Of a stretch of 64,000 bases of DNA, positions 43,571-58,500 are shown in pieces. The position numbers and the translations under genes were made by a program. Below the pieces are notes generated by a model. It did not search any database. It was not told the origin of the DNA and worked only from the letters and a program-made list of their open reading frames with translations. Within the stretch, counting starts at the first letter, position 1. Each line of letters begins with the position of its first letter. The DNA is from Rallus limicola (Eukaryota; Chordata; Aves; Gruiformes; Rallidae). Location: NCBI GenBank assembly GCA_022605955.1, contig JAKCOZ010000648.1, positions 1-64,000 of the forward strand, read 5' to 3'.

Positions 43571-46500
43571 CAGTTCTAAACATGCTAAACGTCCAGCAAT
43601 AACTCCCAAAGTAAAGAAGCTAGGCCTGAAAGGCATAGCTTGTCTGAAACCTCCTAACAGGACACACGAGCAGACCCTGTCACTTTGGCTCTCAGCCTTT
43701 TCCTTTGCCTGGAAAGAGGGAACATGTCTGGAACCTCCTACGGTGCTTTTCTCGGCCCTAGCAGACTGCAGTTCAAAACATGCTAAACGTCCAGCAATAA
43801 CTCCCAAAGTAAAGAAGCTAGGCCTGAAAGGCATAGCTTGTCTGAAACCTCCTAACAGGACACACGAGCAGACCCTGTCACTTTGGCTCTCAGCCTTTTC
43901 CTTTGCCTGGAAAGAGGGAACATGCCTGGAACCTCCTACGGTGCTTTTCTCGGCCCTAGCAGACTGCAGTTCAAAACATGCTAAACGTCCAGCAATAACT
44001 CCCAAAGTAAAGAAGCTAGGCCTGAAAGGCATAGCTTGTCTGAAACCTCCTAACAGGACACACGAGCAGACCCTGTCACTTTGGCTCTCAGCCTTTTCCT
44101 TTGCCTGGAAAGAGGGAACATGCCTGGAACCTCCTACGGTGCTTTTCTCGGCCCTAGCAGACTGCAGTTCAAAACATGCTAAACGTCCAGCAATAACTCC
44201 CAAAGTAAAGAAGCTAGGCCTGAAAGGCATAGCTTGTCTGAAACCTCCTAAGAGGACACACGAGCAGACCCTGTCACTTTGGCTCTCAGCCTTTTCCTTT
44301 GCCTGGAAAGAGGGAACATGCCTGGAACCTCCTACGGTGCTTTTCTCAGCCCTAGCAGACTGCAGTTCAAAACATGCTAAACGTCCAGCAATAACTCCCA
44401 AAGTAAAGAAGCTAGGCCTGAAAGGCATAGCTTGTCTGAAACCTCCTAACAGGACACACGAGCAGACCCTGTCGCTTTGGCTCTCAGCCTTTTCCTTTGC
44501 CTGGAAAGAGGGAACATGCCTGGAACCTCCTACGGTGCTTTTCTCGGCCCTAGCAGACTGCAGTTCAAAACATGCTAAACGTCCAGCAATAACTCCCAAA
44601 GTAAAGAAGCTAGGCCTGAAAGGCATAGCTTGTCTGAAACCTCCTAAGAGGACACACGAGCAGACCCTGTCGCTTTGGCTCTCAGCCTTTTCCTTTGCCT
44701 GGAAAGAGGGAACATGCCTGGAACCTCCTACGGTGCTTTTCTCGGCCCTAGCAGACTGCAGTTCAAAACATGCTAAACGTCCAGCAATAACTCCCAAAGT
44801 AAAGAAGCTAGGCCTGAAAGGCATAGCTTGTCTGAAACCTCCTAAGAGGACACACGAGCAGACCCTGTCACTTTGGCTCTCAGCCTTTTCCTTTGCCTGG
44901 AAAGAGGGAACATGCCTGGAACCTCCTACGGTGCTTTTCTCGGCCCTAGCAGACTGCAGTTCAAAACATGCTAAACGTCCAGCAATAACTCCCAAAGTAA
45001 AGAAGCTAGGCCTGAAAGGCATAGCTTGTCTGAAACCTCCTAGAAGGACACACGAGCAGACCCTGTCACTTTGGCTCTCAGCCTTTTCCTTTGCCTGGAA
45101 AGAGGGAACATGCCTGGAACCTCCTACGGTGCTTTTCTCGGCCCTAGCAGACTGCAGTTCTAAACATGCTAAACGTCCAGCAATAACTCCCAAAGTAAAG
45201 AAGCTAGGCCTGAAAGGCATAGCTTGTCTGAAACCTCCTAACAGGACACACGAGCAGACCCTGTCACTTTGGCTCTCAGCCTTTTCCTTTGCCTGGAAAG
45301 AGGGAACATGTCTGGAACCTCCTACGGTGCTTTTCTCGGCCCTAGCAGACTGCAGTTCAAAACATGCTAAACGTCCAGCAATAACTCCCAAAGTAAAGAA
45401 GCTAGGCCTGAAAGGCATAGCTTGTCTGAAACCTCCTAACAGGACACACGAGCAGACCCTGTCACTTTGGCTCTCAGCCTTTTCCTTTGCCTGGAAAGAG
45501 GGAACATGCCTGGAACCTCCTACGGTGCTTTTCTCGGCCCTAGCAGACTGCAGTTCAAAACACGCTAAACGTCCAGCAATAACTCCCAAAGTAAAGAAGC
45601 TAGGCCTGAAAGGCATAGCTTGTCTGAAACCTCCTAACAGGACACACGAGCAGACCCTGTCACTTTGGCTCTCAGCCTTTTCCTTTGCCTGGAAAGAGGG
45701 AACATGCCTGGAACCTCCTACGGTGCTTTTCTCGGCCCTAGCAGACTGCAGTTCAAAACATGCTAAACGTCCAGCAATAAGTCCCAAAGTAAAGAAGCTA
45801 GGCCTGAAAGGCATAGCTTGTCTGAAACCTCCTAACAGGACACACGAGCAGACCCTGTCACTTTGGCTCTCAGCCTTTTCCTTTGCCTGGAAAGAGGGAA
45901 CATGCCTGGAACTTCCTAAGGTGCTTTTCTCGGCCCTAGCAGACTGCAGTTCAAAACATGCTAAACGTCCAGCAATAACTCCCAAAGTAAAGAAGCTAGG
46001 CCTGAAAGGCATAGATTGTCTGAAACCTCCTAACAGGACACACGAGCAGACCCTGTCGCTTTGGCTCTCAGCCTTTTCCTTTGCCTGGAAAGAGGGAACA
46101 TGCCTGGAACCTCCTACGGTGCTTTTCTCGGCCCTAGCAGACTGCAGTTCAAAACATGCTAAACGTCCAGCAATAACTCCCAAAGTAAAGAAGCTAGGCC
46201 TGAAAGGCATAGCTTGTCTGAAACCTCCTAAGAGGACACACGAGCAGACCCTGTCGCTTTGGCTCTCAGCCTTTTCCTTTGCCTGGAAAGAGGGAACATG
46301 CCTGGAACCTCCTATGGTGCTTTTCTCGGCCCTAGCAGACTGCAGTTCAAAACATGCTAAACGTCCAGCAATAACTCCCAAAGTAAAGAAGCTAGGCCTG
46401 AAAGGCATAGCTTGTCTGAAACCTCCTAAGAGGACACACGAGCAGACCCTGTCACTTTGGCTCTCAGCCTTTTCCTTTGCCTGGAAAGAGGGAACATGCC

Positions 46501-49500
46501 TGGAACCTCCTACGGTGCTTTTCTCGGCCCTAGCAGACTGCAGTTCAAAACATGCTAAACGTCCAGCAATAACTCCCAAAGTAAAGAAGCTAGGCCTGAA
46601 AGGCATAGATTGTCTGAAACCTCCTAACAGGACACACAAGCAGACCCTGTCGCTTTGGCTCTCAGCCTTTTCCTTTGCCTGGAAAGAGGGAACATGCCTG
46701 GAACCTCCTACGGTGCTTTTCTCGGCCCTAGCAGACTGCAGTTCAAAACATGCTAAACGTCCAGCAATAACTCCCAAAGTAAAGAAGCTAGGCCTGAAAG
46801 GCATAGCTTGTCTGAAACCTCCTAACAGGACACACGAGCAGACCCTGTCGCTTTGGCTCTCAGCCTTTTCCTTTGCCTGGAAAGAGGGAACATGCCTGGA
46901 ACCTCCTATGGTGCTTTTCTCGGCCCTAGCAGACTGCAGTTCAAAACATGCTAAACGTCCAGCAATAACTCCCAAAGTAAAGAAGCTAGGCCTGAAAGGC
47001 ATAGCTTGTCTGAAACCTCCTAAGAGGACACACGAGCAGACCCTGTCTCTTTGGCTCTCAGCCTTTTCCTTTGCCTGGAAAGAGGGAACATGCCTGGAAC
47101 CTCCTACGGTGCTTTTCTCGGCCCTAGCAGACTGCAGTTCAAAACATGCTAAACGTCCAGCAATAACTCCCAAAGTAAAGAAGCTAGGCCTGAAAGGCAT
47201 AGATTGTCTGAAACCTCCTAACAGGACACACAAGCAGACCCTGTCGCTTTGGCTCTCAGCCTTTTCCTTTGCCTGGAAAGAGGGAACATGCCTGGAACCT
47301 CCTACGGTGCTTTTCTCGGCCCTAGCAGACTGCAGTTCAAAACATGCTAAACGTCCAGCAATAACTCCCAAAGTAAAGAAGCTAGGCCTGAAAGGCATAG
47401 CTTGTCTGAAACCTCCTAACAGGACACACGAGCAGACCCTGTCGCTTTGGCTCTCAGCCTTTTCCTTTGCCTGGAAAGAGGGAACATGCCTGGAACCTCC
47501 TACGGTGCTTTTCTCGGCCCTAGCAGACTGCAGTTCAAAACATGCTAAACGTCCAGCAATAACTCCCAAAGTAAAGAAGCTAGGCCTGAAAGGCATAGCT
47601 TGTCTGAAACCTCCTAACAGGACACACGAGCAGACCCTGTCACTTTGGCTCTCAGCCTTTTCCTTTGCCTGGAAAGAGGGAACATGCCTGGAACCTCCTA
47701 CGGTGCTTTTCTCGGCCCTAGCAGACTGCAGTTCAAAACATGCTAAACGTCCAGCAATAACTCCCAAAGTAAAGAAGCTAGGCCTGAAAGGCATAGCTTG
47801 TCTGAAACCTCCTAACAGGACACACGAGCAGACCCTGTCACTTTGGCTCTCAGCCTTTTCCTTTGCCTGGAAAGAGGGAACATGCCTGGAACCTCCTACG
47901 GTGCTTTTCTCGGCCCTAGCAGACTGCAGTTCAAAACATGCTAAACGTCCAGCAATAACTCCCAAAGTAAAGAAGCTAGGCCTGAAAGGCATAGCTTGTC
48001 TGAAACCTCCTAAGAGGACACACGAGCAGACCCTGTCACTTTGGCTCTCAGCCTTTTCCTTTGCCTGGAAAGAGGGAACATGCCTGGAACCTCCTACGGT
48101 GCTTTTCTCGGCCCTAGCAGACTGCAGTTCAAAACATGCTAAACGTCCAGCAATAACTCCCAAAGTAAAGAAGCTAGGCCTGAAAGGCATAGCTTGTCTG
48201 AAACCTCCTAACAGGACACACGAGCAGACCCTGTCACTTTGGCTCTCAGCCTTTTCCTTTGCCTGGAAAGAGGGAACATGCCTGGAACCTCCTACGGTGC
48301 TTTTCTCGGCCCTAGCAGACTGCAGTTCAAAACATGCTAAACGTCCAGCAATAACTCCCAAAGTAAAGAAGCTAGGCCTGAAAGGCATAGCTTGTCTGAA
48401 ACCTCCTAAGAGGACACACGAGCAGACCCTGTCACTTTGGCTCTCAGCCTTTTCCTTTGCCTGGAAAGAGGGAACATGCCTGGAACCTCCTACGGTGCTT
48501 TTCTCGGCCCTAGCAGACTGCAGTTCTAAACATGCTAAACGTCCAGCAATAACTCCCAAAGTAAAGAAGCTAGGCCTGAAAGGCATAGCTTGTCTGAAAC
48601 CTCCTAACAGGACACACGAGCAGACCCTGTCACTTTGGCTCTCAGCCTTTTCCTTTGCCTGGAAAGAGGGAACATGTCTGGAACCTCCTACGGTGCTTTT
48701 CTCGGCCCTAGCAGACTGCAGTTCAAAACATGCTAAACGTCCAGCAATAACTCCCAAAGTAAAGAAGCTAGGCCTGAAAGGCATAGCTTGTCTGAAACCT
48801 CCTAAGAGGACACACGAGCAGACCCTGTCACTTTGGCTCTCAGCCTTTTCCTTTGCCTGGAAAGAGGGAACATGCCTGGAACCTCCTACGGTGCTTTTCT
48901 CGGCCCTAGCAGACTGCAGTTCAAAACACGCTAAACGTCCAGCAATAACTCCCAAAGTAAAGAAGCTAGGCCTGAAAGGCATAGCTTGTCTGAAACCTCC
49001 TAACAGGACACACGAGCAGACCCTGTCACTTTGGCTCTCAGCCTTTTCCTTTGCCTGGAAAGAGGGAACATGCCTGGAACCTCCTACGGTGCTTTTCTCG
49101 GCCCTAGCAGACTGCAGTTCAAAACATGCTAAACGTCCAGCAATAACTCCCAAAGTAAAGAAGCTAGGCCTGAAAGGCATAGCTTGTCTGAAACCTCCTA
49201 ACAGGACACACGAGCAGACCCTGTCACTTTGGCTCTCAGCCTTTTCCTTTGCCTGGAAAGAGGGAACATGCCTGGAACTTCCTAAGGTGCTTTTCTCGGC
49301 CCTAGCAGACTGCAGTTCAAAACATGCTAAACGTCCAGCAATAACTCCCAAAGTAAAGAAGCTAGGCCTGAAAGGCATAGATTGTCTGAAACCTCCTAAC
49401 AGGACACACGAGCAGACCCTGTCGCTTTGGCTCTCAGCCTTTTCCTTTGCCTGGAAAGAGGGAACATGCCTGGAACCTCCTACGGTGCTTTTCTCGGCCC

Positions 49501-50900
49501 TAGCAGACTGCAGTTCAAAACATGCTAAACGTCCAGCAATAACTCCCAAAGTAAAGAAGCTAGGCCTGAAAGGCATAGCTTGTCTGAAACCTCCTAACAG
49601 GACACACGAGCAGACCCTGTCGCTTTGGCTCTCAGCCTTTTCCTTTGCCTGGAAAGAGGGAACATGCCTGGAACCTCCTACGGTGCTTTTCTCGGCCCTA
49701 GCAGACTGCAGTTCAAAACATGCTAAACGTCCAGCAATAACTCCCAAAGTAAAGAAGCTAGGCCTGAAAGGCATAGCTTGTCTGAAACCTCCTAACAGGA
49801 CACACGAGCAGACCCTGTCACTTTGGCTCTCAGCCTTTTCCTTTGCCTGGAAAGAGGGAACATGCCTGGAACCTCCTACGGTGCTTTTCTCGGCCCTAGC
49901 AGACTGCAGTTCAAAACATGCTAAACGTCCAGCAATAACTCCCAAAGTAAAGAAGCTAGGCCTGAAAGGCATAGCTTGTCTGAAACCTCCTAACAGGACA
50001 CACGAGCAGACCCTGTCACTTTGGCTCTCAGCCTTTTCCTTTGCCTGGAAAGAGGGAACATGCCTGGAACCTCCTACGGTGCTTTTCTCGGCCCTAGCAG
50101 ACTGCAGTTCTAAACATGCTAAACGTCCAGCAATAACTCCCAAAGTAAAGAAGCTAGGCCTGAAAGGCATAGCTTGTCTGAAACCTCCTAACAGGACACA
50201 CGAGCAGACCCTGTCACTTTGGCTCTCAGCCTTTTCCTTTGCCTGGAAAGAGGGAACATGTCTGGAACCTCCTACGGTGCTTTTCTCGGCCCTAGCAGAC
50301 TGCAGTTCAAAACATGCTAAACGTCCAGCAATAACTCCCAAAGTAAAGAAGCTAGGCCTGAAAGGCATAGCTTGTCTGAAACCTCCTAACAGGACACACG
50401 AGCAGACCCTGTCACTTTGGCTCTCAGCCTTTTCCTTTGCCTGGAAAGAGGGAACATGCCTGGAACCTCCTACGGTGCTTTTCTCGGCCCTAGCAGACTG
50501 CAGTTCAAAACACGCTAAACGTCCAGCAATAACTCCCAAAGTAAAGAAGCTAGGCCTGAAAGGCATAGCTTGTCTGAAACCTCCTAACAGGACACACGAG
50601 CAGACCCTGTCACTTTGGCTCTCAGCCTTTTCCTTTGCCTGGAAAGAGGGAACATGCCTGGAACCTCCTACGGTGCTTTTCTCGGCCCTAGCAGACTGCA
50701 GTTCAAAACATGCTAAACGTCCAGCAATAACTCCCAAAGTAAAGAAGCTAGGCCTGAAAGGCATAGCTTGTCTGAAACCTCCTAACAGGACACACGAGCA
50801 GACCCTGTCACTTTGGCTCTCAGCCTTTTCCTTTGCCTGGAAAGAGGGAACATGCCTGGAACTTCCTACGGTGCTTTTCTCGGCCCTAGCAGACTGCAGT
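43571..50900 (-). repeat. Higher-order domain with 8- and 17-monomer offsets
   Basis: The variant CAGTTCTAAAC starts at 43571, 45155, 48521 and 50105, giving offsets of 1,584 (8 x 198), 3,366 (17 x 198) and 1,584 bp. First-to-third and second-to-fourth are both 4,950 bp (25 x 198). GGAACTTCCTAAGG at about 45909 and 49275 repeats the 17-monomer offset. Linked variants CATGTCTGGAACC (one monomer after) and AAAACACGCTAAAC (two after) accompany most copies, so whole blocks were duplicated. Confidence 0.85.
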
Positions 50901-53900
50901 TCAAAACATGCTAAACGTCCAGCAATAACTCCCAAAGTAAAGAAGCTAGGCCTGAAAGGCATAGCTTGTCTGAAACCTCCTAAGAGGACACACGAGCAGA
51001 CCCTGTCGCTTTGGCTCTCAGCCTTTTCCTTTGCCTGGAAAGAGGGAACATGCCTGGAACCTCCTATGGTGCTTTTCTCGGCCCTAGCAGACTGCAGTTC
51101 AAAACATGCTAAACGTCCAGCAATAACTCCCAAAGTAAAGAAGCTAGGCCTGAAAGGCATAGCTTGTCTGAAACCTCCTAAGAGGACACACGAGCAGACC
51201 CTGTCTCTTTGGCTCTCAGCCTTTTCCTTTGCCTGGAAAGAGGGAACATGCCTGGAACCTCCTACGGTGCTTTTCTCGGCCCTAGCAGACTGCAGTTCAA
51301 AACATGCTAAACGTCCAGCAATAACTCCCAAAGTAAAGAAGCTAGGCCTGAAAGGCATAGCTTGTCTGAAACCTCCTAACAGGACACACGAGCAGACCCT
51401 GTCACTTTGGCTCTCAGCCTTTTCCTTTGCCTGGAAAGAGGGAACATGCCTGGAACCTCCTACGGTGCTTTTCTCGGCCCTAGCAGACTGCAGTTCAAAA
51501 CATGCTAAACGTCCAGCAATAACTCCCAAAGTAAAGAAGCTAGGCCTGAAAGGCATAGCTTGTCTGAAACCTCCTAACAGGACACACGAGCAGACCCTGT
51601 CACTTTGGCTCTCAGCCTTTTCCTTTGCCTGGAAAGAGGGAACATGCCTGGAACCTCCTACGGTGCTTTTCTCGGCCCTAGCAGACTGCAGTTCAAAACA
51701 TGCTAAACGTCCAGCAATAACTCCCAAAGTAAAGAAGCTAGGCCTGAAAGGCATAGCTTGTCTGAAACCTCCTAACAGGACACACGAGCAGACCCTGTCA
51801 CTTTGGCTCTCAGCCTTTTCCTTTGCCTGGAAAGAGGGAACATGCCTGGAACCTCCTACGGTGCTTTTCTCGGCCCTAGCAGACTGCAGTTCAAAACATG
51901 CTAAACGTCCAGCAATAACTCCCAAAGTAAAGAAGCTAGGCCTGAAAGGCATAGCTTGTCTGAAACCTCCTAACAGGACACACGAGCAGACCCTGTCACT
52001 TTGGCTCTCAGCCTTTTCCTTTGCCTGGAAAGAGGGAACATGCCTGGAACCTCCTACGGTGCTTTTCTCGGCCCTAGCAGACTGCAGTTCAAAACATGCT
52101 AAACGTCCAGCAGTAACTCCCAAAGTAAAGAAGCTAGGCCTGAAAGGCATAGCTTGTCTGAAACCTCCTAACAGGACACATGAGCAGACCCTGTCGCTTT
52201 GGCTCTCAGCCTTTTCCTTTGCCTGGAAAGAGGGAACATGCCTGGAACCTCCTACGGTGCTTTTCTCGGCCCTAGCAGACTGCAGTTCAAAACATGCTAA
52301 ACGTCCAGCAATAACTCCCAAAGTAAAGAAGCTAGGCCTGAAAGGCATAGCTTGTCTGAAACCTCCTAACAGGACACACGAGCAGACCCTGTCACTTTGG
52401 CTCTCAGCCTTTTCCTTTGCCTGGAAAGAGGGAACATGCCTGGAACCTCCTACGGTGCTTTTCTCGGCCCTAGCAGACTGCAGTTCAAAACATGCTAAAC
52501 GTCCAGCAATAACTCCCAAAGTAAAGAAGCTAGGCCTGAAAGGCATAGCTTGTCTGAAACCTCCTAACAGGACACACGAGCAGACCCTGTCACTTTGGCT
52601 CTCAGCCTTTTCCTTTGCCTGGAAAGAGGGAACATGCCTGGAACCTCCTACGGTGCTTTTCTCGGCCCTAGCAGACTGCAGTTCAAAACATGCTAAACGT
52701 CCAGCAATAACTCCCAAAGTAAAGAAGCTAGGCCTGAAAGGCATAGCTTGTCTGAAACCTCCTAAGAGGACACACGAGCAGACCCTGTCACTTTGGCTCT
52801 CAGCCTTTTCCTTTGCCTGGAAAGAGGGAACATGCCTGGAACCTCCTACGGTGCTTTTCTCGGCCCTAGCAGACTGCAGTTCAAAACATGCTAAACGTCC
52901 AGCAATAACTCCCAAAGTAAAGAAGCGAGGCCTGAAAGGCATAGCTTGTCTGAAACCTCCTAACAGGACACACGAGCAGACCCTGTCACTTTGGCTCTCA
53001 GCCTTTTCCTTTGCCTGGAAAGAGGGAACATGCCTGGAACCTCCTACGGTGCTTTTCTCGGCCCTAGCAGACTGCAGTTCAAAACATGCTAAACGTCCAG
53101 CAATAACTCCCAAAGTAAAGAAGCTAGGCCTGAAAGGCATAGCTTGTCTGAAACCTCCTAACAGGACACACGAGCAGACCCTGTCGCTTTGGCTCTCAGC
53201 CTTTTCCTTTGCCTGGAAAGAGGGAACATGCCTGGAACCTCCTACGGTGCTTTTCTCGGCCCTAGCAGACTGCAGTTCAAAACATGCTAAACGTCCAGCA
53301 ATAACTCCCAAAGTAAAGAAGCTAGGCCTGAAAGGCATAGCTTGTCTGAAACCTCCTAACAGGACACACCAGCAGACCCTGTCACTTTGGCTCTCAGCCT
53401 TTTCCTTTGCCTGGAAAGAGGGAACATGCCTGGAACCTCCTACGGTGCTTTTCTCGGCCCTAGCAGACTGCAGTTCAAAACATGCTAAACGTCCAGCAAT
53501 AACTCCCAAAGTAAAGAAGCTAGGCCTGAAAGGCATAGCTTGTCTGAAACCTCCTAAGAGGACACACGAGCAGACCCTGTCACTTTGGCTCTCAGCCTTT
53601 TCCTTTGCCTGGAAAGAGGGAACATGCCTGGAACCTCCTACGGTGCTTTTCTCGGCCCTAGCAGACTGCAGTTCAAAACATGCTAAACGTCCAGCAATAA
53701 CTCCCAAAGTAAAGAAGCTAGGCCTGAAAGGCATAGCTTGTCTGAAACCTCCTAACAGGACACACGAGCAGACCCTGTCGCTTTGGCTCTCAGCCTTTTC
53801 CTTTGCCTGGAAAGAGGGAACATGCCTGGAACCTCCTACGGTGCTTTTCTCGGCCCTAGCAGACTGCAGTTCAAAACATGCTAAACGTCCAGCAATAACT

Positions 53901-55570
53901 CCCAAAGTAAAGAAGCTAGGCCTGAAAGGCATAGCTTGTCTGAAACCTCCTAACAGGACACACGAGCAGACCCTGTCGCTTTGGCTCTCAGCCTTTTCCT
54001 TTGCCTGGAAAGAGGGAACATGCCTGGAACCTCCTACGGTGCTTTTCTCGGCCCTAGCAGACTGCAGTTCAAAACATGCTAAACGTCCAGCAATAACTCC
54101 CAAAGTAAAGAAGCTAGGCCTGAAAGGCATAGCTTGTCTGAAACCTCCTAACAGGACACACGAGCAGACCCTGTCACTTTGGCTCTCAGCCTTTTCCTTT
54201 GCCTGGAAAGAGGGAACATGCCTGGAACCTCCTACGGTGCTTTTCTCGGCCCTAGCAGACTGCAGTTCAAAACATGCTAAACGTCCAGCAATAACTCCCA
54301 AAGTAAAGAAGCTAGGCCTGAAAGGCATAGCTTGTCTGAAACCTCCTAACAGGACACACGAGCAGACCCTGTCACTTTGGCTCTCAGCCTTTTCCTTTGC
54401 CTGGAAAGAGGGAACATGCCTGGAACCTCCTACGGTGCTTTTCTCGGCCCTAGCAGACTGCAGTTCAAAACATGCTAAACGTCCAGCAATAACTCCCAAA
54501 GTAAAGAAGCTAGGCCTGAAAGGCATAGCTTGTCTGAAACCTCCTAACAGGACACACGAGCAGACCCTGTCACTTTGGCTCTCAGCCTTTTCCTTTGCCT
54601 GGAAAGAGGGAACATGCCTGGAACCTCCTACGGTGCTTTTCTCGGCCCTAGCAGACTGCAGTTCAAAACATGCTAAACGTCCAGCAATAACTCCCAAAGT
54701 AAAGAAGCTAGGCCTGAAAGGCATAGCTTGTCTGAAACCTCCTAACAGGACACACGAGCAGACCCTGTCACTTTGGCTCTCAGCCTTTTCCTTTGCCTGG
54801 AAAGAGGGAACATGCCTGGAACCTCCTACGGTGCTTTACTCGGCCCTAGCAGACTGCAGTTCAAAACATGCTAAACGTCCAGCAATAACTCCCAAAGTAA
54901 AGAAGCTAGGCCTGAAAGGCATAGCTTGTCTGAAACCTCCTAACAGGACACACCAGCAGACCCTGTCACTTTGGCTCTCAGCCTTTTCCTTTGCCTGGAA
55001 AGAGGGAACATGCCTGGAACCTCCTACGGTGCTTTTCTCGGCCCTAGCAGACTGCAGTTCAAAACATGCTAAACGTCCAGCAATAACTCCCAAAGTAATG
55101 AAGCTAGGCCTGAAAGGCATAGCTTGTCTGAAACCTCCTAAGAGGACACACGAGCAGACCCTGTCACTTTGGCTCTCAGCCTTTTCCTTTGCCTGGAAAG
55201 AGGGAACATGCCTGGAACCTCCTACGGTGCTTTTCTCGGCCCTAGCAGACTGCAGTTCAAAACATGCTAAACGTCCAGCAATAACTCCCAAAGTAAAGAA
55301 GCTAGGCCTGAAAGGCATAGCTTGTCTGAAACCTCCTAACAGGACACACGAGCAGACCCTGTCGCTTTGGCTCTCAGCCTTTTCCTTTGCCTGGAAAGAG
55401 GGAACATGCCTGGAACCTCCTACGGTGCTTTTCTCGGCCCTAGCAGACTGCAGTTCAAAACATGCTAAACGTCCAGCAATAACTCCCAAAGTAAAGAAGC
55501 TAGGCCTGAAAGGCATAGCTTGTCTGAAACCTCCTAACAGGACACACGAGCAGACCCTGTCACTTTGGCT

Positions 55571-58500
55571 CTAAGCCTTTTCCTTTGCCTGGAAAGAGGG
55601 AACATGCCTGGAACCTCCTACGGTGCTTTTCTCGGCCCTAGCAGACTGCAGTTCAAAACATGCTAAACGTCCAGCAATAACTCCCAAAGTAAAGAAGCTA
55701 GGCCTGAAAGGCATAGCTTGTCTGAAACCTCCTAACAGGACACACGAGCAGACCCTGTTGCTTTGGCTCTCAGCCTTTTCCTTTGCCTGGAAAGAGGGAA
55801 CATGCCTGGAACCTCCTACGGTGCTTTTCTCGGCCCTAGCAGACTGCAGTTCAAAACATGCTAAACGTCCAGCAATAACTCCCAAAGTAAAGAAGCTAGG
55901 CCTGAAAGGCATAGCTTGTCTGAAACCTCCTAACAGGACACACGAGCAGACCCTGTCGCTTTGGCTCTCAGCCTTTTCCTTTGCCTGGAAAGAGGGAACA
56001 TGCCTGGAACCTCCTACGGTGCTTTTCTCGGCCCTAGCAGACTGCAGTTCAAAACATGCTAAACGTCCAGCAATAACTCCCAAAGTAAAGAAGCTAGGCC
56101 TGAAAGGCATAGCTTGTCTGAAACCTCCTAAGAGGACACACGAGCAGACCCTGTCACTTTGGCTCTCAGCCTTTTCCTTTGCCTGGAAAGAGGGAACATG
56201 CCTGGAACCTCCTACAGTGCTTTTCTCGGCCCTAGCAGACTGCAGTTCAAAACATGCTAAACGTCCAGCAATAACTCCCAAAGTAAAGAAGCTAGGCCTG
56301 AAAGGCATAGCTTGTCTGAAACCTCCTAACAGGACACACGAGCAGACCCTGTCACTTTGGCTCTCAGCCTTTTCCTTTGCCTGGAAAGAGGGAACATGCC
56401 TGGAACCTCCTACGGTGCTTTTCTCGGCCCTAGCAGACTGCAGTTCAAAACATGCTAAACGTCCAGCAATAACTCCCAAAGTAAAGAAGCTAGGCCTGAA
56501 AGGCATAGCTTGTCTGAAACCTCCTAACAGGACACACGAGCAGACCCTGTCGCTTTGGCTCTCAGCCTTTTCCTTTGCCTGGAAAGAGGGAACATGCCTG
56601 GAACCTCCTACGGTGCTTTTCTCGGCCCTAGCAGACTGCAGTTCAAAACATGCTAAACGTCCAGCAATAACTCCCAAAGTAAAGAAGCTAGGCCTGAAAG
56701 GCATAGCTTGTCTGAAACCTCCTAACAGGACACACGAGCAGACCCTCTCACTTTGGCTCTCAGCCTTTTCCTTTGCCTGGAAAGAGGGAACATGCCTGGA
56801 ACCTCCTACGGTGCTTTTCTCGGCCCTAGCAGACTGCAGTTCAAAACATGCTAAACGTCCAGCAATAACTCCCAAAGTAAAGAAGCTAGGCCTGAAAGGC
56901 ATAGCTTGTCTGAAACCTCCTAACAGGACACACGAGCAGACCCTGTCACTTTGGCTCTCAGCCTTTTCCTTTGCCTGGAAAGAGGGAACATGCCTGGAAC
57001 CTCCTACGGTGCTTTTCTCGGCCCTAGCAGACTGCAGTTCAAAACATGCTAAACGTCCAGCAATAACTCCCAAAGTAAAGAAGCTAGGCCTGAAAGGCAT
57101 AGCTTGTCTGAAACCTCCTAACAGGACACACGAGCAGACCCTGTCACTTTGGCTCTCAGCCTTTTCCTTTGCCTGGAAAGAGGGAACATGCCTGGAACCT
57201 CCTACGGTGCTTTTCTCGGCCCTAGCAGACTGCAGTTCAAAACATGCTAAACGTCCAGCAATAACTCCCAAAGTAAAGAAGCTAGGCCTGAAAGGCATAG
57301 CTTGTCTGAAACCTCCTAAGAGGACACACGAGCAGACCCTGTCACTTTGGCTCTCAGCCTTTTCCTTTGCCTGGAAAGAGGGAACATGCCTGGAACCTCC
57401 TACGGTGCTTTTCTCGGCCCTAGCAGACTGCAGTTCAAAACATGCTAAACGTCCAGCAATAACTCCCAAAGTAAAGAAGCTAGGCCTGAAAGGCATAGCT
57501 TGTCTGAAACCTCCTAACAGGACACACGAGCAGACCCTGTCGCTTTGGCTCTCAGCCTTTTCCTTTGCCTGGAAAGAGGGAACATGCCTGGAACCTCCTA
57601 CGGTGCTTTTCTCGGCCCTAGCAGACTGCAGTTCAAAACATGCTAAACGTCCAGCAATAACTCCCAAAGTAAAGAAGCTAGGCCTGAAAGGCATAGCTTG
57701 TCTGAAACCTCCTAACAGGACACACGAGCAGACCCTGTCACTTTGGCTCTAAGCCTTTTCCTTTGCCTGGAAAGAGGGAACATGCCTGGAACCTCCTACG
57801 GTGCTTTTCTCGGCCCTAGCAGACTGCAGTTCAAAACATGCTAAACGTCCAGCAATAACTCCCAAAGTAAAGAAGCTAGGCCTGAAAGGCATAGCTTGTC
57901 TGAAACCTCCTAACAGGACACACGAGCAGACCCTGTTGCTTTGGCTCTCAGCCTTTTCCTTTGCCTGGAAAGAGGGAACATGCCTGGAACCTCCTACGGT
58001 GCTTTTCTCGGCCCTAGCAGACTGCAGTTCAAAACATGCTAAACGTCCAGCAATAACTCCCAAAGTAAAGAAGCTAGGCCTGAAAGGCATAGCTTGTCTG
58101 AAACCTCCTAACAGGACACACGAGCAGACCCTGTCGCTTTGGCTCTCAGCCTTTTCCTTTGCCTGGAAAGAGGGAACATGCCTGGAACCTCCTACGGTGC
58201 TTTTCTCGGCCCTAGCAGACTGCAGTTCAAAACATGCTAAACGTCCAGCAATAACTCCCAAAGTAAAGAAGCTAGGCCTGAAAGGCATAGCTTGTCTGAA
58301 ACCTCCTAAGAGGACACACGAGCAGACCCTGTTACTTTGGCTCTCAGCCTTTTCCTTTGCCTGGAAAGAGGGAACATGCCTGGAACCTCCTACAGTGCTT
58401 TTCTCGGCCCTAGCAGACTGCAGTTCAAAACATGCTAAACGTCCAGCAATAACTCCCAAAGTAAAGAAGCTAGGCCTGAAAGGCATAGCTTGTCTGAAAC

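Noticed and set aside
41249..55574. Very long open reading frames (~4,500 and ~4,700 codons) on both strands as repeat-protein genes
   Set aside because: They are the 66-codon satellite unit read without stops. The strands overlap completely, frames end at single-base indels or isolated stops, there is no gene structure around them, and monomers vary as satellite DNA does.
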